Shown here: piece after piece, positions 7,025-14,076 of the stretch | Position numbering within the stretch: position 1 is the first letter of the stretch | Layout: the number at the start of each line of letters is the position of its first letter | NCBI GenBank assembly: GCA_017615795.1 | Contig: JAFZZK010000013.1 | Location: 62,001-126,000, forward strand | Direction of reading: 5' to 3' | DNA: 64,000 nucleotides | Source of the DNA: Bacteroidales bacterium | GTDB taxonomy: Bacteria > Bacteroidota > Bacteroidia > Bacteroidales > WCHB1-69 | Position numbers and translations under genes: made by a program | Notes under the pieces: model-generated | The model's database searches: none | Told to the model about the DNA's origin: nothing | Seen by the model: the letters and a program-made list of their open reading frames with translations, nothing else

Positions 7025-9370
7025 CTACAATTTGCCGGATTGCTTTTCTATCGCTTCCACAAATTCCAGCGCCACCTTGGTGTAGCCGTCAGCATGAATC
7101 TCGTCGGCAATGACCTGGTTGAGCACAGCGCCACCAACAAAGATGGGGCATTTCACGCCCTCGGCCTTGAGGAAGGCGATGGTCTCCTCCATGGAGAGCA
7201 CGGTGGTGGTCATCAGCGCGCTAAGGCCGATGACATCGGGATGGTGCTCGAAGTAGGCGTCGCGGATAACCTCCTTGGGCGTGTCCTTGCCCAGGTCGAT
7301 GACGCGGTAGCCGTACGACTCGAAGATGACCTTGACGATGTTCTTGCCGATGTCATGCACGTCGCCCTTGACGGTAGCAAGCACCACGGTGCCCTTTTGG
7401 GTGCCCTCCTGGGTGAATCGGGTCTTGATGATGTTGAAGGCCTCCTTGCAGGCTTCGGATGCGGAGATGAGCTGTGGCAGGAAGATCTTCTGTTTTTCAA
7501 AGTCATTGCCCACCTCGTTGAGTGTGGGGATGAGTGTCTCGTTGATGACGACCATCGGGTCCTGGGTCTCGAGAGCCTGTTTGGTGAGGGCAATGCTGTC
7601 CTCTTTCAGGCCACGGCGCACGGCCTCGCCCAAAGTCATCGCGGTGGGTGCGGCAGCAGGCGCAATGTTCTCCGCAGCAATCGCGTTGTTGACGAAGTTG
7701 TCGATGTCGCCGCTGTCGCCGCGCAGGGCGTTGAAAGCTAAGATGGCGTTGGTCATCGCGGCATTGCAGGGGTTGATGATGGGCATGGTAAGTCCGTTTT
7801 CGAGGGCCATGACCAAGAAGGTGCTGTTGATGAGTTCGCGGTTGGGCATGCCGAAACTGACATTGGAGACACCCAAGGCGGTTTTTACACCTAACTGTTG
7901 GGTGACCATGCGCAGGGCCCGCAGCGTCTCCTTGATGAGCGGTTGCTGCGCGCTGCAGGTGAGCGTCAGCGTGTCCATCATCATGCGATGTTTTTCAATG
8001 CCGTATTGCGCGGCGCCATTCAGGATGCGCTCCGCAATGGCAAAGCGTTCCTCGGCGGTTTGCGGGATGCCGTTGTCGTCCATCGTCAGGCCCAGCACGA
8101 CTGCACCGTACTTTTTCGCAATGGGGAAGATGGCAGCCATGCTCTCATCATTGCCGTTGACGGAGTTGATGAGGGGCACGCCGTTGTAGTAGCGGCAGCC
8201 TGCCTCAATGGCTGTGGGATTGGAAGAGTCAATTTGGAGCGGCAGGTTGGTGATTTCGACGAGGCGTGTCACCACGTTCTTCATGTTGGCCACGTCGTCG
8301 GTCTTGGGCACGCCCAAGTTGACGTCCAAGAGGTTGGCGCCGGCCTCTTCCTGCTTGATGGCCTCTTTGAAGATATAGTCGAAGTCGCCGCTGAGGATGG
8401 CTTCCTTGAGTTTTTTCTTGCCAGTGGGGTTGATGCGTTCGCCGCAGATTTGCACGCGGTCGAGGGTCACGGCGCGCGTGGCGGAGGTGATGACCGTCTG
8501 GTGTTTCACTTCGCGTGCGGGCACGGGTTTGCCCTTGTGGACGGAGATGGCGCGGATGAAATCGGGGTTGGTGCCGCAACAGCCGCCCAACACAGCCACG
8601 CCCCATTCCTGGAACTCGGCCATGTGGCGTGCGAACGTGTCTTGTGTGAGACTGTAGGTGGCGCGTCCGGCGAGGATGTGCGGCATGCCACGGTTGGGCT
8701 GTACCAGGACGGGCTTGTCGCTGTATTGCAGCAACTCTTTCACGATGGGCTGCAGGTCTTGTGGCCCGAGGGAGCAGTTGACACCGATGGCGTCGGCGCC
8801 CATGTTGGAGGCTAACTCGGCCAGGATGCGCGGCGACGTGCCCGTGAGCGTGTGCCCAGTGTTGTCGAATGTCATCGTCGTGAAGACGGGCTTGTCGCTG
8901 TTCTCCTTCACCGCCAAGAGCGCACATTTCAACTCATAAAGATCAGAGAAGGTCTCCAGGATGAAACCGTCAACCCTGTCGCGGGCAATGACGACCATCT
9001 CCCTGAACGCCTCGTAGGCATCGTCGAAAGTGAGTTCGCCCATAGGGTAGAGCATCTTGCCAAGGGGACCGATGTCCATCATCACATACTGCGACGTGCG
9101 GTGGCGCGAAGCAAGCTCAATGGCGGCCTCGATGACCGCCTTGCGGTCTTCGTTCGGCATCTTGATGCGATTTGCTCCGAAGGTGTTCGTGGTGATGAAG
9201 TCGCACCCTGCCTCGATGTAGTTGCGATGGATCTCTGCAATCACGTCAGGGTTGGTGAGGTTCAGCATTTCCGGCATCTTGACCATGACACCGCGCTTTT
9301 CGAGTTCAGTGCCGAAGGCGCCGTCAAAAATCATCACCTCCTTGCCCAGTTTTTCCAACATGTTCCCCAT
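7025..9370 (-). CDS. metH: Cobalamin-dependent methionine synthase, short form
   Basis: A 781-residue enzyme moving a methyl group from methyltetrahydrofolate to homocysteine through B12. Residues 1-285 are the homocysteine module, with zinc ligands C198 (GVNCSLGP) and C263/C264 (GGCCGT). Residues 300-570 are the pterin-binding barrel (RINPTGKKKLKEAI). Residues 580-781 are the B12 cap and Rossmann module, with the cobalt-ligating D-x-H-x-x-G at 669-674. The protein ends there, so the C-terminal AdoMet reactivation domain of about 330 residues found in full-length MetH (about 1230 residues) is absent. Short forms are known in Thermotoga and some anaerobes, where reactivation is provided separately. 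A nearby in-frame ATG at 9361 is an alternative start. It lies 15 bases downstream of the phosphomutase gene. Confidence 0.9.
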   Translation of the reverse strand: MGNMLEKLGKEVMIFDGAFGTELEKRGVMVKMPEMLNLTNPDVIAEIHRNYIEAGCDFITTNTFGANRIKMPNEDRKAVIEAAIELASRHRTSQYVMMDIGPLGKMLYPMGELTFDDAYEAFREMVVIARDRVDGFILETFSDLYELKCALLAVKENSDKPVFTTMTFDNTGHTLTGTSPRILAELASNMGADAIGVNCSLGPQDLQPIVKELLQYSDKPVLVQPNRGMPHILAGRATYSLTQDTFARHMAEFQEWGVAVLGGCCGTNPDFIRAISVHKGKPVPAREVKHQTVITSATRAVTLDRVQICGERINPTGKKKLKEAILSGDFDYIFKEAIKQEEAGANLLDVNLGVPKTDDVANMKNVVTRLVEITNLPLQIDSSNPTAIEAGCRYYNGVPLINSVNGNDESMAAIFPIAKKYGAVVLGLTMDDNGIPQTAEERFAIAERILNGAAQYGIEKHRMMMDTLTLTCSAQQPLIKETLRALRMVTQQLGVKTALGVSNVSFGMPNRELINSTFLVMALENGLTMPIINPCNAAMTNAILAFNALRGDSGDIDNFVNNAIAAENIAPAAAPTAMTLGEAVRRGLKEDSIALTKQALETQDPMVVINETLIPTLNEVGNDFEKQKIFLPQLISASEACKEAFNIIKTRFTQEGTQKGTVVLATVKGDVHDIGKNIVKVIFESYGYRVIDLGKDTPKEVIRDAYFEHHPDVIGLSALMTTTVLSMEETIAFLKAEGVKCPIFVGGAVLNQVIADEIHADGYTKVALEFVEAIEKQSGKL

Positions 9371-9385
9371 TGTCCGTTATGTTTC

Positions 9386-10732
9386 TTATTCTTGGTAATC
9401 TTTTAAAATGTTTCTGATAGTTGATAATTTTTCGTCCAGCATCTCTTGCGTGCGGGCTTCCAAAAGCAGTCGCAGGTAAGGCTCCGTGTTCGACGGGCGG
9501 ATGTTGAACCACCAATCGGGAAATTCCACGCGGTAGCCGTCGAAATCCATGAAGCGAATGGGTGTCTCTTGCTGGCAGAAGAAATCTTTCACGGCTTCCA
9601 TGGCCTCTTTTTTCTTCTGGATGGTGAAATTGATTTCGCCCGAGTTGGCATATTGCTTGACATTGCTTATCACTTGCGACACGGCCAAGCCCTTTTCCTT
9701 CATTTTGCTGAAAACATGGAGCAATACTTGGGAGGCTATCATGGCGGAGTCGGAATAGAAGAAGTCTCGGAAATAATAGTGTCCGGCGAACTCGCCGCCA
9801 AAGGCACCGTCGATTTCACGGAGCTTGAGGGCTGCGTATGCGCGCCCCACGCGCCAAATCTCCATTTCGCCGCCCATTGTTTCGATATATTCCGCCACGG
9901 ACTTGGAGGTACGGATGTCTTGCAGCACCTTGCCCGGATAGTGCTTCTCTTCGATAAAATAGTGTCCCAGCAAGGCAATCATCAAGTCGGGAGGGATGAA
10001 ATCGCCCTTCTCATCCACGAACATGACGCGGTCGGCGTCGCCGTCGTAGATGACACCGATGTCGGCCTTGGTTTCGAGAACCTTTTCCTGCAGGGCTACC
10101 ACGTTTTTGGGCTCCAGGGGGTTGGCCTCGTGATTGGGGAATGTGCCGTCGAGGGTGTCGAAGAGATATGTGACCGCTTGGCCGAATATTTCTTTCGCGA
10201 GGATGGAGGCCATGCCATGGCTGCAGTCCATCACAATCCTGAGGTTGGAGAGGTCGCTGTGGTATCGCGACTGGAATTCGAGGTACTCCGCTTTCACATC
10301 GTGCGCTATGATGCGTCCTTTTTGCGCGGCAGGCACAACCTTTTCTTCTTGGATGCGGCGTTCCAGTTCGCCCAGGCCTGTGTCGTAACCGACAGGCAAA
10401 GCATTGGTCCGGGAGACTTTCAGCCCATTGTGATCCTTTGGGTTGTGTGATGCCGTGATCATCACCGAGGCGTCAAAACCGTGTTGGGCGGTGAAATAGT
10501 AGACCATGGGGGTGGTGGTCAGGCCCATGTCATACACATCGGCGCCGGCATCCGTGATGCCCTTGGCGAGAGCCTCGAACATCTGGGGCGTGGAGACGCG
10601 CATGTCTCTGCCCACCAGCACTTTGTCGGCTTTTAGCAAGGAGGGTAAGAAATATCCGAATTTATAGACAGTCTCGAGGTCGAAATCTTTTCCGAAGGTG
10701 CCTCGAAAATCGTATGCTTTAAAAGCTCCCAT
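9386..10732 (-). CDS. Phosphomannomutase/phosphoglucomutase
   Basis: A 448-residue alpha-D-phosphohexomutase that interconverts hexose 1- and 6-phosphates for sugar nucleotide synthesis. It shows the phosphoserine loop TASHNP with S95, the magnesium loop DGDADR at 230-235, the sugar-binding loop GGEFAGHYYF and the C-terminal phosphate-binding loop IRPSNTEPYLR. The length matches the ManB/AlgC branch. Specificity for mannose or glucose cannot be decided from the motifs. It is 12 bases downstream of the unknown 210-residue gene and 15 bases upstream of metH, so the three probably share a transcript. Confidence 0.9.
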   Translation of the reverse strand: MGAFKAYDFRGTFGKDFDLETVYKFGYFLPSLLKADKVLVGRDMRVSTPQMFEALAKGITDAGADVYDMGLTTTPMVYYFTAQHGFDASVMITASHNPKDHNGLKVSRTNALPVGYDTGLGELERRIQEEKVVPAAQKGRIIAHDVKAEYLEFQSRYHSDLSNLRIVMDCSHGMASILAKEIFGQAVTYLFDTLDGTFPNHEANPLEPKNVVALQEKVLETKADIGVIYDGDADRVMFVDEKGDFIPPDLMIALLGHYFIEEKHYPGKVLQDIRTSKSVAEYIETMGGEMEIWRVGRAYAALKLREIDGAFGGEFAGHYYFRDFFYSDSAMIASQVLLHVFSKMKEKGLAVSQVISNVKQYANSGEINFTIQKKKEAMEAVKDFFCQQETPIRFMDFDGYRVEFPDWWFNIRPSNTEPYLRLLLEARTQEMLDEKLSTIRNILKDYQE

Positions 10733-10744
10733 GATTTTGAAGGA

Positions 10745-11377
10745 TTAATCGTCAGTGTTGTTGTCTTTAGCCGCTATGACTGTGTAGTCGTCGGGTTGTT
10801 TCACCATATTCTCCCAACGCAGGTAGGCGTGCGTCTTAATGTCAAACAAAAGATTGTAGAAGGTGCGGGCCCAGTAGTTGCGGGTGCCGATGCCGCTTGG
10901 GGTCTTGAGGAATTTCTCGCACAAGACCATCTCGCTGTCTTCAGTCCGTACAACCGTCACCCACAGTGCAGCCATCTTGGTGTCATTGTCGAAAGATTCC
11001 ACGATGATCATCAGAGCGTATTTCTGGGCTTTGGGCAGATCCAATGTGTCCATGTATTCCCGGACTTGCTCTTCAGAGAGCATCACTGTGATGTCCAAGT
11101 TCCGTATGAGCAACTGCGAGGGTTTCAGACTTTTGTTGATTTTGGAGACCAAGGAGAGATCGTAATTCACGACGGGCTTACGAAAACTCATACGAATGTC
11201 GTATTTTTTCTGGTCGTTGATAATCAGCGTATTCCAGTCTTTTAAATAGTTTTGCAGCACTTCTTGGGGAAAATCGAACCCTTTTTGGGTGAAATGGGCT
11301 TTGGCAAAATTGATGCCTGTCCAAAGAATCTCTTTGACATTCAGGAAATCAATAAACAGTTCTTCGTTCAGGTACAT
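10745..11377 (-). CDS. Hypothetical protein, 210 residues
   Basis: I do not recognise this protein. It has no signal peptide or membrane segment and is probably cytoplasmic. It contains a regular alternation of charged and hydrophobic residues, with an aromatic-rich segment RNYWARTFYNLLFD around 165-178. The C-terminus is polar (KDNNTDD). A good -7 box (TATTTTTG on the minus strand) lies 20 bases before the ATG. This and the 12-base gap to the phosphohexomutase gene suggest it heads that operon. Confidence 0.7.
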   Translation of the reverse strand: MYLNEELFIDFLNVKEILWTGINFAKAHFTQKGFDFPQEVLQNYLKDWNTLIINDQKKYDIRMSFRKPVVNYDLSLVSKINKSLKPSQLLIRNLDITVMLSEEQVREYMDTLDLPKAQKYALMIIVESFDNDTKMAALWVTVVRTEDSEMVLCEKFLKTPSGIGTRNYWARTFYNLLFDIKTHAYLRWENMVKQPDDYTVIAAKDNNTDD

Positions 11378-11396
11378 GTTGCCGTTTTAGGAGCGG

Positions 11397-11404
11397 CAAA
11401 AATA
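11397..11404 (-). promoter_or_regulatory. -7 element for the 210-residue gene
   Basis: The minus strand reads TATTTTTG 20 bases before the start codon at 11377. The expected -33 position falls inside the left end of the repeat element at 11422-12008, and no TTTG is present there. Confidence 0.5.
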
Positions 11405-11739
11405 CAAAAAAAGAAGGGAACTATATACCTAATGGCGCAAAGCAGGGCATTTTGTATCTTTTTTTTTATTTGGGCGTGCCGGCGCGGCGGCGGAAACCAC
11501 AAACACACATGCAATCAAATGCTGCCGCGCCGTCGGGCTTTTCGTTGCAATGGCTGTCAAGCCAGCCATTTCCACTGCAATCCCTCACGCATGCTCGTCG
11601 GACGACACACCCGTTTCGCGGCGAACATCGTACTTCCTCGTCTCAACATTCTCCCGCGCCGCGATTTTTTCCACGCACCGTCCATCCCAGGGGGTGCAGC
11701 GCTCGTCCCTCGCGCTTTAACCCCTGGCTACCGAGGCCT

Positions 11740-11757
11740 GCAGCCCTACAGGGCTGC
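11740..11757. repeat. Perfect hairpin, 8-bp arms
   Basis: GCAGCCCT and AGGGCTGC are separated by AC. It is part of the palindrome cluster inside the 11422-12008 element. There is no T-run, so it is not a typical terminator. Confidence 0.7.
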
Positions 11758-11797
11758 ATAAGGAAAACCAGCTGTTATCTATTGTCTCTACCTGAAT

Positions 11798-11813
11798 GTA
11801 CCCCGAGGGGTAC
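11798..11813. repeat. Perfect hairpin, 7-bp arms
   Basis: GTACCCC and GGGGTAC are separated by GA. The two-base loop and GC-rich arms match the style of the hairpin at 11740-11757 and of the hairpins in the 17539-17731 element. Confidence 0.7.
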
Positions 11814-12038
11814 CATATCTGTAACCCCGCATCGAGCGACTGAAAGGAGCGACGGTGTGGGGGATGACGGCGCACTGATGCTCCCTCTCGCGGCGCGGAA
11901 GAGACGCTCCACAAGGCACTTGACGCGCTCGCTGCGAAACGAGTGTCGTTGGATAAAACGCTTTATGACCAGACCCCGTAATGCTGGCTTTGTGCCATCA
12001 TGTATATAACTGCCAAAAAGAGAGTATATTTTACGGTT

Positions 12039-12746
12039 CTATTTGAAAATGATCACGCGCAGTTCTTCCTTGCCGGGTTTGTAGCGGGCTTGTTTGGCTT
12101 GCGTGATACATTGCGCTTGGATGGCGCTGTTGGAGATGGTGGTCTTGAATTTGGTGGTGTTGATGACGCGGGCGGAGAGGACATTCCCTTCGGGGGAGAC
12201 GTGAACTTCAACGCAGACTTGTCCCTCTTCGCTCACCGTGGTGTTGATGTTGTTGATCATGCCGCGGGAACCGGTGCCGTAGCCGACGCCGCCACCATGA
12301 CCGCCGCCCGTGCCGGGGCCTAAGCCGGACCCTTCGCCCGAGCCGATGCCGGAGCCGGAACCGCCACCTGATCCGGTGCCGCCGCGTCCGCGATACATGG
12401 AGGACTCGTCGGGCTTGGGTGTGGAAACGGCAGGTTGTGTGTTCTGCGTGTTGGTGGGCTTGTCGGAGCGGGCCACGGAGGGCGCGTCTTGTGCGTTTTG
12501 GGTGGCCACGTTGGGGCTTGACGACGCGCGCGGAGTGCTGCGGGTCGCTTCGGGCGTGCCGCCCCCGCCGCCTCCGCCGACATATTCAGCAATGTCTACG
12601 TAGAATGTCTTCTTCGGTGGGGGAGGAGGTATGACTGACTTCAGGCCGAAGACCATCAGCAACACGATGATCAGAATCATCGAGATGATGGAGACGCCGC
12701 TGGAAATCAGGTCGTCTTTGGTATTATGGTCGAGATTGTTTTTCAT
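12039..12746 (-). CDS. TonB-family energy transducer
   Basis: A 235-residue protein with one N-terminal membrane helix (ISMILIIVLLMVFGL, about 20-34) followed by a short proline run (PPPPPKK). A glycine/serine-rich periplasmic spacer at about 55-165 comes next, then a C-terminal TonB-like domain at about 170-235 (GQVCVEVHVSPEGNV through ARYKPGKEELRVIIF). It should pass proton-motive energy from ExbB/ExbD to outer-membrane receptors. The start codon overlaps the exbD stop as ATGA, so translation is coupled. The long glycine-rich linker replaces the usual Pro-Lys spacer. It could equally be called TolA-like in architecture. Confidence 0.82.
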   Translation of the reverse strand: MKNNLDHNTKDDLISSGVSIISMILIIVLLMVFGLKSVIPPPPPKKTFYVDIAEYVGGGGGGGTPEATRSTPRASSSPNVATQNAQDAPSVARSDKPTNTQNTQPAVSTPKPDESSMYRGRGGTGSGGGSGSGIGSGEGSGLGPGTGGGHGGGVGYGTGSRGMINNINTTVSEEGQVCVEVHVSPEGNVLSARVINTTKFKTTISNSAIQAQCITQAKQARYKPGKEELRVIIFK

Positions 12747-13183
12747 TTTCCTTCAGTGGCAAGCACCATTTTATAGCGGTCGTCTTCGGGATAGGACTCA
12801 TTGAGTTGGTTGAGCACGTCCATGAGGGCCACGACGTTCTCGACGGGCACGCTCTTGTCCGCGCGCAGGATGATGGAGCGCATGCCGGAGTCGTCGCGCG
12901 CGGCGGCGTCTTGCAGGGCGGGAAGCAGCTCGTCGTATGGTATTGGCTGGGCATTGGAGCCTTCAGGGTTGACGAAATAGAGCAGATCTTCGTTGATGTA
13001 CACCTCTATGTTTTTGGACACCAACTGCTTGTCGGATTCGCTCTTGGGCAACACCAGATTGATGGCGTTGGGCGAGACCATGGTGGAGGTCAACATGAAG
13101 AAGATCAACAGCAGGAACACCAAGTCCGACATGGACGTGGCACTGAAGGTCGTGTCGATCTTGTTTTGCATTTTGATAGCCAT
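12743..13183 (-). CDS. exbD: ExbD/TolR biopolymer transport protein
   Basis: A 146-residue protein with a short cytoplasmic tail, one membrane helix (LVFLLLIFFMLTSTM) and a periplasmic ExbD domain. The conserved membrane aspartate that binds protons is D20, in SMSDLVFLLL. The periplasmic domain ends in RADKSVPVENVVALMDVLNQ, typical of the family. It forms the proton channel with the ExbB-like protein encoded 19 bases upstream and overlaps the tonB-like gene by four bases. Confidence 0.92.
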   Translation of the reverse strand: MAIKMQNKIDTTFSATSMSDLVFLLLIFFMLTSTMVSPNAINLVLPKSESDKQLVSKNIEVYINEDLLYFVNPEGSNAQPIPYDELLPALQDAAARDDSGMRSIILRADKSVPVENVVALMDVLNQLNESYPEDDRYKMVLATEGK

Positions 13184-13202
13184 GATGCCGGGCGTTTAGA
13201 GG

Positions 13203-13898
13203 TTATGCGTTTTCGTGGAGCAGGTCCATAAATTCGGTGGTGCGAATCTCAAGCATGTAAACCACGTTGGAGATTTTGGAGACGATCATGTTGTGGAACA
13301 CGAGCGCGAGCACACCGACGATAAGACCGGCGACGGTGGTGATCATGGCGGTGTAGATGCCGGATGACAAGGTGCCGATGTTGAAGTTGTTGGGGTCGGC
13401 GGCCATGTTGTGGAAGGCGGAAACCATGCCCACGACAGTGCCTAAGAAGCCGAGCATCGGGGCGATGGCAGCGATGGTGGCCAAGGCGGAGACACCCTTC
13501 TCGAGGCGACCCACCTCAATGTTGCCTTCGTTTTCGACAGCAGTGCGGATGTCGTCCAACGGACGTCCGATGCGGGAAAGTCCCTTCTCGATCAAGCGTG
13601 CGGATGGGTTCTCGGTACTTTTGCACAATGCAAGCGCGGAGTCAAGTTTCCCGTCGTGAATGAAGTCGCGAATGTTGTTCATGAAATTGTATTCCTCCTT
13701 GGATGCACGGTTGAGGATCATGAATTTCTTGACAAAAAGATAAATGGCAAAGCCCAACATTAAGAACAGCGGAATCATAATCCACAAACTGTTGGTGGCG
13801 AAGACAAGTTGAAAGTAAGAGGTCTCGCTCACTTGCGGAGCCTGGTTGGCCACCGCTGTTTCGGCCGGAACGGCCTGCAAAAACATCAAATGATTCAT
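13203..13898 (-). CDS. exbB: MotA/TolQ/ExbB proton channel protein
   Basis: A 231-residue inner-membrane protein with three helices, at about 37-58, 130-155 and 175-200. The second contains the family core APMLGFLGTVVGMVSAFHNM; the third contains SGIYTAMITTVAGLIVGV. It is the scaffold of the ExbB-ExbD motor that energises TonB. It heads the exbB-exbD-tonB operon. A TATTTTTG -7 box lies 16 bases before its start codon. Confidence 0.92.
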   Translation of the reverse strand: MNHLMFLQAVPAETAVANQAPQVSETSYFQLVFATNSLWIMIPLFLMLGFAIYLFVKKFMILNRASKEEYNFMNNIRDFIHDGKLDSALALCKSTENPSARLIEKGLSRIGRPLDDIRTAVENEGNIEVGRLEKGVSALATIAAIAPMLGFLGTVVGMVSAFHNMAADPNNFNIGTLSSGIYTAMITTVAGLIVGVLALVFHNMIVSKISNVVYMLEIRTTEFMDLLHENA

Positions 13899-13914
13899 AT
13901 TACAAAAATTTCAG

Positions 13915-13922
13915 CAAAAATA
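13915..13922 (-). promoter_or_regulatory. -7 element for exbB-exbD-tonB
   Basis: The minus strand reads TATTTTTG 16 bases before the exbB ATG. It is divergent from the ftsK promoter about 100 bases away. Confidence 0.5.
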
Positions 13923-14023
13923 GTATCTATTTTGAAAAAGTGTAAATGTTTGCGCCCTTTTTTTCTAACATGTCATTGTTTATATTCTTTTGGGATTAAC
14001 GAAAGAAAACCTTGTAAATTGTG

Positions 14024-14031
14024 TACTTTTG
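14024..14031 (+). promoter_or_regulatory. -7 element for ftsK
   Basis: TACTTTTG matches TAnnTTTG and lies 45 bases before the preferred ftsK ATG at 14077. Its position downstream of the in-frame codon at 13990 supports the shorter gene start. Confidence 0.5.
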
Positions 14032-14076
14032 TCGTTCATTAGCAAAAAATCATCCTTTGACACCCTCTTTCGCAAA

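Larger units (their letters stand above)
11422..12008. repeat. 587-bp palindrome-rich element with terminal inverted repeats
   Basis: This otherwise gene-free stretch is bounded by a 22-base inverted repeat with 19 matches: 11422-11443 reads TATATACCTAATGGCGCAAA followed by GC, and the reverse complement of 11987-12008 reads TATATACATGATGGCACAAA followed by GC. A GCATT just inside each end extends the similarity with a one-base offset. Inside are several hairpins: 11481-11491/11521-11531 (10 of 11), 11549-11556/11563-11570 (perfect), 11740-11757 and 11798-11813. A long open frame across it (11452-12009) is Pro/Arg/Ser-rich and does not resemble a protein. It looks like a non-autonomous, MITE-like or REP-type intergenic element. 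No transposase is present. Confidence 0.5.

Noticed and set aside
11452..12009. 185-codon open frame across the palindrome-rich region
   Set aside because: Pro, Arg and Ser bias, no domain, and perfect hairpins inside the frame suggest non-coding repeat DNA rather than a gene.
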